DNA from: an uncultured Bacilli bacterium
GTDB lineage: Bacteria > Bacillota_I > Bacilli_A > RF39 > UBA660
DNA length: 30,693 bases
NCBI GenBank assembly: GCA_934096605.1
Contig: CAKOMI010000014.1
Location: 1-30,693 of the forward strand
Direction of reading: 5' to 3'
Each line of letters starts with the position of its first letter. Within the stretch, counting starts at the first letter, position 1. Below the pieces are notes generated by a model, which was not told where the DNA came from, made no database searches, and saw only the letters and a program-made list of their open reading frames with translations. Shown one piece after another: positions 6,843-15,331 of the stretch. Position numbers and translations under genes: made by a program.

Positions 6843-8783
6843 TTATTTTAATAAATCTGCAAGCATCTCAGATGATTTTTCTACACCAAATTTATCAACA
6901 TGAATAGCAATATCATAATTTTCGTAGTTCTTCCAATCACGTCCAGTATAGTACTTATAATGCTTACTTCTTTCTTTATCTTTCTTTTTCATAACCACAC
7001 TTGGTTTATCTTCATGATAATATTTTTTAATTCTCTCAAGTTTAGATGCTTCATCACTATATAAAAATACTTTAAAAACGTTTTTATTATTCTCTAATAT
7101 ATAATCTGCACACCTACCAACAATAACACAAGGTTTTTTAGCCAAATCTTTAATTACTTTACTCTCTGCTAAGAATATTTCATTATTTTGTTCATAATAC
7201 AAATTATTACTTTCTTCATTATTTTTAATATACTCTTCATTTAAGCCACTAATATGGGCCGTCATTCTAATTATTTCTTTATCATAAAATGGTACCGATA
7301 ACTTTTCTGCTAGTAACTTACCAACATAATGTCCCCCACTACCATACTCACGACTAATAACAATTACATATTTTGTTTTTGGATCACTTGTGCTTATTTC
7401 ATTTTCATGGTTATCATTATCTGTTACTTTATTTAACTTTTTATATTCACTCAAAAAGACAAATAATACAAATATAAAACATAAAGTGTCTGCTATTGGT
7501 GCTGCATATAATGCTCCCTTTAAGCCCAAATAATGCGTTAATATAAGGGCGAGAGGAATAAATAAAATAATTTGTCTTGCAAAAGAAACTGCTGTTGCTT
7601 TTTTCACATTACCAAGAGATTGAACAACTATACTAGTAGTCATTTCAAAGAAATTTAAAGCACATACTAAATAGAAAGTTCTTGAAAATAAAGTAGCAAA
7701 TTCCATAAACAAACCATAAGTACTATCACTACTAGAAATAAAAATAGACACTAAAGTACTTGGAAAGAAATAAAATAAAATGTTAAATATCACGCCAACA
7801 ATTAAGCCAATAACTAAAACACGTCTAAGTACCTCTTTTACTCTTTCATAGTTACCAGCCCCATAATTAAAGCCAATTATTGGTTGAGCACCTAAAGAAA
7901 TACCTAAAATAAAGTTAACATATACCGAATTAAGTTTTGACATTACCCCATATACAGAAAGGGGAATATCACTACCATATATAGTTTCTGCTCCATACTT
8001 AGTCATCAAATTATTCATTACAATAAATAAGGCTACCACTGTCATTTGGGTGATAAAACTAGATAATCCTAAACTCATAATCTTAAAAGCCGATTTATTT
8101 ATTGTAAAATCACTTTTTTTAAGCTTAAAAGATTTCATCCTTGGAAAATAGAAAACACTTAACAAAAATGATACGACTTGACCAATAATTGTAGCAAGAG
8201 CGCCACCTGCAACTCCCATATTAAAACCAAAGATAAAAATAGGATCTAATATACAATTAAGTAAAGCCCCACTAACCAAACAAATCATTGAGTATCTTGG
8301 TTCGCCATCGGCTCTTATAATACTAGACATACCTGTATATACAATAGAAAATGGAATACCTAATAAAATTATTTTTCCATATGTCATTGCATAAGGATAA
8401 ACACTCTCTGTACACCCAAAGAAATAAATTAACTTTGGTAAAAAAAGCATACCTATTGCTAAAACTAAAATACCTATCAAACAAAGTAATAGAAATGAAC
8501 AGCCAATACTTTTCTTAGCATCTTCTTTCTTTCCTTCACCCATTTTTAAACTCAAATAAGCTGCACAGCCATTTCCAACTAAACTAGCAAGCGCACTACT
8601 AACCATAATAAGTGGAAATATTACATTTGTTGCTGCATTACCAAGCGTTCCTACACCTTTACCAATAAAAATTTGGTCAATTATATTATAAAAAGCATTA
8701 ACAAGCATACTTATAATACAAGGAACTGAAAAAGCTACTAATAGTTTACTTATCTTATCGTTTGCTAAATTAATTTTTTTCAT
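6843..8783 (-). CDS. MATE transporter fused to cytidylate-kinase-like domain
   Basis: 646 residues in one uninterrupted frame. Residues 1-~450 are a complete 12-helix MATE (NorM/DinF superfamily) antiporter, seen in PCIISMLVNAFYNIIDQIFIG at the start and a second-half repeat beginning near FKIMSLGLSSFITQM. After a charged linker (KVTDNDNHENEISTS) a cytosolic domain begins: VIVISREYGSGGHYVGKLLA is a P-loop-like start, followed by FYDKEIIRMTA and KPCVIVGRCADYIL. This matches the 'cytidylate kinase-like' family (PF13189 type). The kinase could sense or modify a nucleotide and gate export, but the function of this fusion is not known to me. The start is the ATG at 8783 after AGAGGTGG; an upstream in-frame GTG lies within that ribosome site. 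Its own promoter and leader hairpin precede it. Confidence 0.85.
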   Translation of the reverse strand: MKKINLANDKISKLLVAFSVPCIISMLVNAFYNIIDQIFIGKGVGTLGNAATNVIFPLIMVSSALASLVGNGCAAYLSLKMGEGKKEDAKKSIGCSFLLLCLIGILVLAIGMLFLPKLIYFFGCTESVYPYAMTYGKIILLGIPFSIVYTGMSSIIRADGEPRYSMICLVSGALLNCILDPIFIFGFNMGVAGGALATIIGQVVSFLLSVFYFPRMKSFKLKKSDFTINKSAFKIMSLGLSSFITQMTVVALFIVMNNLMTKYGAETIYGSDIPLSVYGVMSKLNSVYVNFILGISLGAQPIIGFNYGAGNYERVKEVLRRVLVIGLIVGVIFNILFYFFPSTLVSIFISSSDSTYGLFMEFATLFSRTFYLVCALNFFEMTTSIVVQSLGNVKKATAVSFARQIILFIPLALILTHYLGLKGALYAAPIADTLCFIFVLFVFLSEYKKLNKVTDNDNHENEISTSDPKTKYVIVISREYGSGGHYVGKLLAEKLSVPFYDKEIIRMTAHISGLNEEYIKNNEESNNLYYEQNNEIFLAESKVIKDLAKKPCVIVGRCADYILENNKNVFKVFLYSDEASKLERIKKYYHEDKPSVVMKKKDKERSKHYKYYTGRDWKNYENYDIAIHVDKFGVEKSSEMLADLLK

Positions 8784-8805
8784 ATAAACCACCTCTTTCT
8801 AAGCG

Positions 8806-8838
8806 AAAAAAATACGTAAATATCTGGATTTACGCTTA
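8806..8838 (-). promoter_or_regulatory. Leader hairpin of the MATE gene, attenuator-like
   Basis: In the ~70-nt leader, CGTAAAT / ATTTACG (6-nt loop) is followed by TATTTTTTT, an intrinsic terminator shape upstream of the ribosome site. An alternative outer stem TAAGCG / CGCTTA shares the same bases. It matches no riboswitch I recognise. Candidate attenuator only. Confidence 0.45.
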
Positions 8839-8858
8839 ATTTGCCACACGACCTAAAG

Positions 8859-8887
8859 AGTATAACATAAAAAAAATTTTTGTGTAA
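8859..8887 (-). promoter_or_regulatory. Promoter of the MATE gene
   Basis: Minus strand TTACAC (8882-8887), 17-bp spacer, TATACT (8859-8864). It lies downstream of the thioredoxin-like gene's terminator. Confidence 0.5.
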
Positions 8888-8897
8888 GCTTTTTTTC

Positions 8898-8929
8898 ATA
8901 AAAAAAATAGATTTATTAAAAACCTATTT
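8898..8929 (-). terminator. Terminator of the thioredoxin-like gene
   Basis: Minus-strand stem AAATAG / CTATTT with a 13-nt loop and T8 tail. The 5' arm overlaps the last codons of the gene. Confidence 0.5.
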
Positions 8930-9523
8930 CTTTCTAACACTATAACCCATTATAATACCAAGAACAACAACTACACCAAAGATAAATGCTAAAACTATTC
9001 CTGTATTACTATTTTCTTCACCATTAACGCTTTCTGCTTCAACAACATCTGTATTACCAGCATTAACCTCAGCAACCACATCATATGATTCACTAGTCAT
9101 GTTATCTAGAGCTGTTTTAATATCACTATCAAAACTACTAGCATAGCCATCAAACTTAGTTTTACCAATTACCATATAAGGATATCCCTGTACAGTATCA
9201 GAAAATTTAGCCGCTACCTTCTCATATAAAGCATAGTTATCTTGATTACTAGTTACTTCATATAAAACAATGTTAACTTTATCACTATATTCATCATAAA
9301 TACTTGCTAAATGGGTAATAAGTCTCCCACAATACCCACAACCAGTACCACGAAAAACATATACACTTGGTAACTTACTAGTATCTTTTTCTGTGAAATT
9401 ACAAGTTAGTCCTTCTGCTTCACATGCTTCTTTAAGTGTTTCTACTTTAACAGAGGCATTTACATTTAAAGTAAACAAAAAAGTTAAAATAACTACAAAT
9501 AGTCCATTTCTTAAAAATTTCAT
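8924..9523 (-). CDS. Membrane-anchored thioredoxin-like protein
   Basis: 199 residues. It has an N-terminal signal peptide (RNGLFVVILTFLFTLNVNA), a thioredoxin-like domain with a CGYC active site in VYVFRGTGCGYCGRLITHL (about residues 53-72), and a cis-Pro candidate in VQGYPYMVIG. A Ser/Asn/Glu-rich stalk follows, then a C-terminal helix (IVLAFIFGVVVVLGIIMGY) ending RKK. It should sit outside the membrane with the redox domain exposed, acting on disulfides of secreted proteins or as a reductase. Two further Cys (ACEAEGLTCNF) lie before the domain. ATG start after GGAAGTGAGG. It lies 61 nt downstream of the PFOR gene. Confidence 0.75.
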   Translation of the reverse strand: MKFLRNGLFVVILTFLFTLNVNASVKVETLKEACEAEGLTCNFTEKDTSKLPSVYVFRGTGCGYCGRLITHLASIYDEYSDKVNIVLYEVTSNQDNYALYEKVAAKFSDTVQGYPYMVIGKTKFDGYASSFDSDIKTALDNMTSESYDVVAEVNAGNTDVVEAESVNGEENSNTGIVLAFIFGVVVVLGIIMGYSVRKK

Positions 9524-9584
9524 AAAAAATCCTCACTTCCAGTAATCATTCTATCATAACAAACAACCATTGTGTTATAAAATC

Positions 9585-12500
9585 CTACTTTTTCACCAAA
9601 TTTTCATAATACTTATAACGTTTAATAGCATTATCTTTTTGCATTTTTAATAATACACTCGCTAAATTCTCATCTTTAATCTTTAAAGCTTTATAACGAA
9701 CCTCTTTATTTAATAATTCTTCGTATAAGCCAAAATCTGGTTCTTTTGAATCAATAGTAAGTATTTCACTTGTCCCATCATAACGCATAAGTAAGTTATA
9801 ACCAGATTCAATTGTGAGCTTTTGTTCTTCTAAAGAACACGTCATACCATTTTTAATTCCTTGTTCAATACATGGTGAATAACAAATTAACAAACTTGGT
9901 CCCACATGTTCCATTGCTTCTTTAAAAGCCCTAATAGTTTGCATAGGACTAGCTCCTAAAGAAACACTTGCTACATATACATTTGGTATTCCCATTGCAT
10001 ATCTAAACAAATCTTTTTTTTGTGTTTTCTTACCCATATTAGTAAACTCGGCCACTGCCCCTAGTCTTGTCGATTTACTAGCTTGTCCCCCTGTATTAGA
10101 ATAAACTTCTGTATCAAGAACTAATATTTTTATATTTTCATTACTATGTAACACATGATCAAGCCCACCAAAACCAATATCATAAGCCCAACCATCTCCA
10201 CCTACTGCTACCACTGTGCGTGCTGGAACATAATTAAGTAGTTCTCGTAAGTCATAAGGTATTTCCATATTTTCTAACTTATTCTTTATTTCCCTAGTTT
10301 TTTTAGCATCATTATAATTCTCTAAGTATTCACAAAATAACTCTTTTACCTCACTAGTAACTAGTTCTTTTGTACCTTCCATAATATTCTTTATTCTCTT
10401 TTGTTTATTTTGATAAGATAAATGCATTCCTAAAGCAAACTCGGCATTATCTTCAAATAAAGAATTAGCCCATGGTATACTATAAGGCGTATAAGGGGTA
10501 GACCCTCCATATATAGATGAACAACCTGTTGCATTTGCTATCACTATATTATCACCATATAGCTGAGTCATTAGTTTTATATAAGAAGCTTCCCCACAAC
10601 CAGCACAAGCCCCTGAATATTTGAATCTTGGTTCTAACAATTGACTTCCCTTAACCGTATAAGTGCTTATAGTCTCATCATTTTTATTATTTTTTTCATA
10701 ATAATCAAACTCTTGTTGTTTCTCTAAACGAGGACTACCAAACTCTAAAGACTTATGACCATTCTTACCTGGACAAGCCTCTATACATAAACCACATCCT
10801 GTACAATTTTGTTCTGATACACTAATAATAAAATTATTATTACCCTTACCAAGTTCTTTTAAACCAGTGTCTTTATCCGTCAAAAATGGTCTTATAACTC
10901 CATGTGGACAAACAAAAGAACACATACCACACTGTATACAATAATCTTTATTCCATTTAGGTACTTTTGTTGTATTAAATCCTTTTTCTCTTTTACTATT
11001 GCCACCAGGAAAAGCCCCATTTGCATAAGGCATGCATTCACTTACTTTAAGTAAGTTACCACATCTTTTCTTCATCACGTCAAATACATCTTTTGATTTA
11101 TCTTCCAAACCATTACCAATTACTTGTTCTATTCTATAAACACTCTTAATCGCATCTTTTATTGCTAAAATATTATTATTAACAATATCTTCACCCTTAC
11201 TTACAAACTTTTCTTTAATTCTTTTAACTAATATCTCTTCATAATCAGTAATACCAAGCATATTTAATATAATAGCCTCCATAATCATACTTATTTTTCC
11301 TGGTATATGGTGTAAGTCTGCTATCCCATCCGCATCTACTATAAATAACTTAATATTTTTATTCTTTAAATTTGCATAATTTTCTAAAGTTAAATTATTT
11401 AAAAATTCAGTATCTTTACTATTTACAATTAAAGTACCCCCATTAACTAATGTATCTAATAAAGAAAACTCTCCAAAATAACTAGCCTTAGTAACAACAA
11501 TTATTTTACTATTAGTAACATAAAAAGGAGCTTTTATTTTATCTTTACCATATCTTAAATGACTAACTGTTACTCCACCAGACTTTTTAGAATCATAAGC
11601 AAAATAACCTTGTACATAATAATTATTACCTAAAATATTTAAAATATCTTTACTACAAGTAACCATGCCATCACTACCAAACCCAAATATCTGTGCTTCT
11701 ACACATGCCATATCAAGTTCGTATCTACGAGGTTTCAAACTTTTATTTGTAACATCGTCAACTATCCCTAAAGAAAAGTCATTAACTGGATTTTCTTCCA
11801 TCATTTTTAATACGCTATAAATGTCACTAGGGGTTGTATCTTTACCTGATAATCCATAATGGCCCCCTAAAACTGTTATTTTTTTATCTTTTAAAACATT
11901 TAAAACATCTAAATAAAGAGGTTCCATACTACCATGATTTTTAACTCTTGATAAAACAGTTACAATCTCACATGTTTTAGGTAAAACATCTAAAAAATAT
12001 TTTTTACTAAATGGTCTATATAAATGTACTTCAATTAAACCATAACTACCCCCTTGTCTATTTTCTTTATCTATTACTAGTTTAATTGTATCAGAAACAG
12101 AACCCATACTAACTACTACAAAACGAGCCTTTTCATCGCCATAATAAGTAAAAGGTTTATAGTTCGTATGAGCAAGTTTATTAATACTTACCATATAATC
12201 ATTAACAATATTAGGCATATCTTCATACAATTTATTACGTGCTTCAACACTTTGAAAATATATGTCTTCTGTTTCACTCATACCATATTGTATAGCCTTA
12301 CCTACATTTAAAGCTCTTTCCTTAAATTTATTTAAAGCATCTTTATTAATAAGATTAAGTATATCTTTATCGTCCAACCCATCAATAACATTAATTTCAT
12401 GACTAGTTCTAAAACCATCAAAAAAATGTACAAACGGCAAAGACCCTTTTATAGCCGCTAAATGAGCTACGATAGACATATAATAAGCATCTTCTACACT

Positions 12501-12923
12501 ACTGCTTGCTAAAATACAAAATCCAGTATCTCGAACTGCATAAATATCAGAGTGATCGCCAAAAATCGATAAAGCGTGAGTCGCAATAGTTCTTGAGGCC
12601 ACATGAATAACACCCGGTAAACATTCACCTGCCATTTTATACATATTAGGTATCATTAAAAGTAGTCCTTGACTAGCTGTAAAAGTTGTTGCTAAAGACC
12701 CCGTTAATAACGCCCCATGCATTGCCCCCGCAGCACCAGCTTCACTTTGCATTTCTTCTATTTCTACACTTTCATGAAATAGATTTTTTTTATTATTATC
12801 TTTTAATAATTCTATTTCACTTGCCATAGTACTAGAAGGCGTAATTGGATAAATTGCCGCTACTTCACTAAACAAATAAGCATTTAAGGCTGCCGCCTTA
12901 TTACCATCTACAATCTTTCGCAT
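9585..12923 (-). CDS. nifJ: Pyruvate:ferredoxin (flavodoxin) oxidoreductase
   Basis: Single-chain PFOR: pyruvate + CoA + oxidised ferredoxin gives acetyl-CoA + CO2 + reduced ferredoxin, in the cytosol of anaerobes. The domains are in order. The N-terminal part contains IVDGNKAAALNAYLFSEVAA and YPITPSSTMASE. The gamma domain starts near FGFGSDGMVTCSKDI. Two 4Fe-4S clusters follow: CIQCGMCSFVCPHG and CTGCGLCIEACPG. The TPP domain contains CAGCGEASYIK, GDGWAYDIGFGGLDH and YSNTGGQASKST. The length of 1112 is slightly below the usual ~1170-1200. The start is placed at the ATG at 12923, 8 nt after GGAG; a longer form from an ATG at 12944 would overlap the upstream gene and has no ribosome site. It is co-transcribed with the preceding GT2 gene (13-nt gap), an unusual partner. 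Confidence 0.95.
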   Translation of the reverse strand: MRKIVDGNKAAALNAYLFSEVAAIYPITPSSTMASEIELLKDNNKKNLFHESVEIEEMQSEAGAAGAMHGALLTGSLATTFTASQGLLLMIPNMYKMAGECLPGVIHVASRTIATHALSIFGDHSDIYAVRDTGFCILASSSVEDAYYMSIVAHLAAIKGSLPFVHFFDGFRTSHEINVIDGLDDKDILNLINKDALNKFKERALNVGKAIQYGMSETEDIYFQSVEARNKLYEDMPNIVNDYMVSINKLAHTNYKPFTYYGDEKARFVVVSMGSVSDTIKLVIDKENRQGGSYGLIEVHLYRPFSKKYFLDVLPKTCEIVTVLSRVKNHGSMEPLYLDVLNVLKDKKITVLGGHYGLSGKDTTPSDIYSVLKMMEENPVNDFSLGIVDDVTNKSLKPRRYELDMACVEAQIFGFGSDGMVTCSKDILNILGNNYYVQGYFAYDSKKSGGVTVSHLRYGKDKIKAPFYVTNSKIIVVTKASYFGEFSLLDTLVNGGTLIVNSKDTEFLNNLTLENYANLKNKNIKLFIVDADGIADLHHIPGKISMIMEAIILNMLGITDYEEILVKRIKEKFVSKGEDIVNNNILAIKDAIKSVYRIEQVIGNGLEDKSKDVFDVMKKRCGNLLKVSECMPYANGAFPGGNSKREKGFNTTKVPKWNKDYCIQCGMCSFVCPHGVIRPFLTDKDTGLKELGKGNNNFIISVSEQNCTGCGLCIEACPGKNGHKSLEFGSPRLEKQQEFDYYEKNNKNDETISTYTVKGSQLLEPRFKYSGACAGCGEASYIKLMTQLYGDNIVIANATGCSSIYGGSTPYTPYSIPWANSLFEDNAEFALGMHLSYQNKQKRIKNIMEGTKELVTSEVKELFCEYLENYNDAKKTREIKNKLENMEIPYDLRELLNYVPARTVVAVGGDGWAYDIGFGGLDHVLHSNENIKILVLDTEVYSNTGGQASKSTRLGAVAEFTNMGKKTQKKDLFRYAMGIPNVYVASVSLGASPMQTIRAFKEAMEHVGPSLLICYSPCIEQGIKNGMTCSLEEQKLTIESGYNLLMRYDGTSEILTIDSKEPDFGLYEELLNKEVRYKALKIKDENLASVLLKMQKDNAIKRYKYYENLVKK

Positions 12924-12936
12924 CAGATCATCTCCA

Positions 12937-13872
12937 TTATTCATTTTTTTCTGTTTCTTTTACTATATAAATTGGTCTTTTCTTTGTCTCTAAATATGTT
13001 TTTGCTAAATATTCACCAAATATCCCCATAAAAAACAGTTGAATACCACTAACAAAAATAATGATACAAGCAAGGCTTGGCCAGCCACCTACTGGGTCTC
13101 CCCACATAACAGTTTTAAAAATAATAACTAAAATCATTATAAAGGCAATTAAACAAAAAAGTATTCCTAAAAATGCTGCCATTGTAAGAGGTACTGTACT
13201 AAAAGCCACTATGCCTTCAATCGCATACTTAAATAACTTCCAAAAACTCCATTTTGTTTCTCCAGCAACTCTTTCCACATTTTCAAATTCTAGCCATTTT
13301 GTTTTAAATCCTACAAAACTCCAAAGGCCTTTGGAATAACGATTATATTCCCGAGTACTAGTGATTGCATCAACCATTTGTCTAGTCATTAACCTATAAT
13401 CTCTAGCTCCATCCACCATTTCTACTTTACTTAATTTATTAATAAGCTTATAAAACATACGGGCAAAAAAGCTTCTTATAGGTGGTTCACCTTTTCTTGT
13501 TACTCGTCTTGTCCCAACACAGTCATATCCTTCATTAATATACTTAAGCATTTCTGGAAGTAAACGCGGCGGATCTTGTAAGTCGGCATCCATAAGGGTT
13601 ATATAGTCTCCTGTTGCATAATCAAGCCCTGCAAGCATAGCTGCTTCCTTACCAAAATTACGGGAAAAAGAAACATATCGGATACGTGGGTCTTTCTCTC
13701 TTAAACTTTTTATAACATCTAATGTTTTATCACTACTACCATCATTAACAAATACAAGTTCAAACTCATTACTAGTCATTTCTTCCATAACTTTATTCAT
13801 TTCTTTATAAAACAAAGGAAGTGATTCTTCTTCATTATAACAAGATACTATTACACTAATTTTCTTTTTCAT
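12937..13872 (-). CDS. GT2 glycosyltransferase, GtrB/DPM1-like, membrane
   Basis: 311 residues. The GT2 domain occupies about 1-215: ISVIVSCYNEEESLPLFYKE, FVNDGSSDKT, and DYITLMDADLQDPPRLLPEM with the DxD. RDYRLMTRQMVDAI and KTKWLEFENVERVAGETKWS follow. Two C-terminal helices (near VPLTMAAFLGILFCLIAFIM and IIIFVSGIQLFFMGIFGEYLAKTY) anchor it. This class transfers a sugar from a nucleotide sugar to undecaprenyl phosphate on the inner face. It starts a two-gene operon with PFOR behind its own promoter, separate from the polysaccharide genes. Confidence 0.85.
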   Translation of the reverse strand: MKKKISVIVSCYNEEESLPLFYKEMNKVMEEMTSNEFELVFVNDGSSDKTLDVIKSLREKDPRIRYVSFSRNFGKEAAMLAGLDYATGDYITLMDADLQDPPRLLPEMLKYINEGYDCVGTRRVTRKGEPPIRSFFARMFYKLINKLSKVEMVDGARDYRLMTRQMVDAITSTREYNRYSKGLWSFVGFKTKWLEFENVERVAGETKWSFWKLFKYAIEGIVAFSTVPLTMAAFLGILFCLIAFIMILVIIFKTVMWGDPVGGWPSLACIIIFVSGIQLFFMGIFGEYLAKTYLETKKRPIYIVKETEKNE

Positions 13873-13896
13873 TATTAATTCACCATTCCTACATAT

Positions 13897-13905
13897 ATTT
13901 TAACA
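13897..13905 (-). promoter_or_regulatory. Extended -10 promoter of the GT2-PFOR operon
   Basis: Minus strand TGTTAAAAT (TGn plus TAAAAT), directly after the upstream terminator and ~25 nt before the GT2 start. Confidence 0.45.
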
Positions 13906-13908
13906 AGC

Positions 13909-13943
13909 AAAAAAAGACTTGGCAAGTTATTTACTACCAAGTC
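13909..13943 (-). terminator. Terminator overlapping the stop of the DMT-like gene
   Basis: Minus-strand stem GACTTGG / CCAAGTC followed by T7. The 5' arm is formed by the last codons of the small transporter gene, ending that operon. Confidence 0.8.
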
Positions 13944-14277
13944 CAATAAGACCAATACCCACAATTACTAAAAATGTCCCAATATAAGAAGTTACACTTA
14001 ACGTTTCTTTAAAGATAAAGTGTCCTATAAATAAAGTTATTACTTGTACAATACCATTAACAATAGGTACAATAATTGATAAATCATACTTTACGACAAT
14101 CCTTTGCCATAACAAGAAACTAACTAAGTAAAATAATAACCCTAAGAAAGTTGTCCAAGAAACACCAAAACTTAATCCGCCCTTAATGCCTAAATGTAAA
14201 GAATCTCCACCAAGTTTCATAAAAGTAATTCCACTTGTCGTACAAAGAATGTAAACAAGTATTAAAATATATTTCAT
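13927..14277 (-). CDS. Small EamA/SMR-like four-helix membrane protein
   Basis: 116 residues, four predicted helices (YILILVYILCTTSGITFMKL, WTTFLGLLFYLVSFLLWQRI, LSIIVPIVNGIVQVITLFIG, YIGTFLVIVGIGLIGLG). The pattern matches DMT-superfamily half-size proteins such as ArnE/ArnF and SMR, and family members act as dimers. Next to a GT2 and DUF2304 it is a candidate flippase for a lipid-linked sugar. It overlaps the upstream DUF2304 gene by ATGA, so translation is coupled. Confidence 0.7.
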   Translation of the reverse strand: MKYILILVYILCTTSGITFMKLGGDSLHLGIKGGLSFGVSWTTFLGLLFYLVSFLLWQRIVVKYDLSIIVPIVNGIVQVITLFIGHFIFKETLSVTSYIGTFLVIVGIGLIGLGSK

Positions 14278-14612
14278 TTTCTTATCTCACTTTCTAACAT
14301 TGAAACCTCTTGAACTAAGTCTTTAATAGTTTCTTTTTGTTTAGTTACAACTACTGTTAAAACAAAAGTGATAAGCATTAAAATCGTTATAAATATCCCT
14401 AGTATTAAATTAGATAAAACCTCAAAGCCAAATAACTTATTAACAAAAGAAATTATTCCCGGAAATACACTTACTAAAAATAAACAAAACGTTGGTATAA
14501 TCCAAAATAAAGAATATCGAACAGCTATTTTTTTATGTCTTACATAATAAATTACTAAACATAACCAAAATATTGTATAAATTATTAAACAAATAGTAAG
14601 TTTAGGACTCAT
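14274..14612 (-). CDS. DUF2304 family membrane protein
   Basis: 112 residues, three predicted helices, then a helical tail (VVTKQKETIKDLVQEVSMLE) likely to form a coiled coil. This matches DUF2304 (PF10066), a small protein that commonly sits beside a polyprenyl-phosphate GT2. The family's role is not established. It has ATGA overlaps with both neighbours. Confidence 0.75.
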   Translation of the reverse strand: MSPKLTICLIIYTIFWLCLVIYYVRHKKIAVRYSLFWIIPTFCLFLVSVFPGIISFVNKLFGFEVLSNLILGIFITILMLITFVLTVVVTKQKETIKDLVQEVSMLESEIRK

Positions 14613-15322
14613 CTTTTCACCGCCTTCATAACTAATATTGAAAATATTACATTAATCATATAATAAGCACTTTTAAAAGGTGTTATCGAACTTTTACCAT
14701 GTTCTCTTTCTTTCATTTTAACTGGTAACTCTCTTACTTTATAGCCTTGTTTTATTGTATCAACTGTACTAATTGGTTCAGGGTATTCAGTTGGATAATT
14801 TATTGTAAACAATTTAATTATATCCCTAGATACCGCTCTAAAACCACTAGTCGTATCGTATACTTTTTTGCCAGTTTTAAGTTTTATAACACCAGATATC
14901 AAATTAATACCTAACCTTCTAAACCAACTAGACTTAAATGTTGATGGCGAATCACTTACAAACCTAGATCCAATAACCATATCACATTCACCATTAATAA
15001 TGGGATCCGTAATTGTTTTTACATAACTAACATCATGTTGCCCATCCCCGTCATATTGTACCGCGATATCATAACCATTTTTAAAAGCATATTTATATCC
15101 CGTTTGAACGGCCCCACCAATACCTAAATTACAAATTAGTTTAATATGAGGAATATTATTAGTAATAAGTACACCTTCAGTATTATCCCGTGACCCATCA
15201 TTAATAACTATCACATCATAATTAGTTTTATTTTTTTTATTATAATCCATTATAGTATTATAAGTATTTAAAATATTTTCTTCCTCGTTATATGCCGGAA
15301 TAATAAGTAAAATCTTCTTCAT
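14609..15322 (-). CDS. GT2 glycosyltransferase, dolichyl-phosphate-mannose-synthase-like
   Basis: 237 residues: KKILLIIPAYNEEENILNTY, VIVINDGSRDNTEG, IAVQYDGDGQHDVSYV (DxD), MVIGSRFV, and SGFRAVSRDII. It has only one weak hydrophobic segment at the C-terminus. It probably charges polyprenyl phosphate with a sugar for the DUF2142 protein encoded upstream. The ATG at 15322 is preferred over one two codons earlier because of its 6-nt spacing from AGGAG. Confidence 0.85.
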   Translation of the reverse strand: MKKILLIIPAYNEEENILNTYNTIMDYNKKNKTNYDVIVINDGSRDNTEGVLITNNIPHIKLICNLGIGGAVQTGYKYAFKNGYDIAVQYDGDGQHDVSYVKTITDPIINGECDMVIGSRFVSDSPSTFKSSWFRRLGINLISGVIKLKTGKKVYDTTSGFRAVSRDIIKLFTINYPTEYPEPISTVDTIKQGYKVRELPVKMKEREHGKSSITPFKSAYYMINVIFSILVMKAVKR

Positions 15323-15331
15323 AAACATCTC

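Noticed and set aside
8793..8860. Known riboswitch (preQ1, guanidine or SAM type) in the MATE leader
   Set aside because: No conserved core of any of these classes could be matched. Only the hairpin and T-run are supportable.
9524..9584. Separate promoter for the thioredoxin-like gene
   Set aside because: TAGAAT is present, but there is no acceptable -35 and no terminator after PFOR. Read-through is equally likely.
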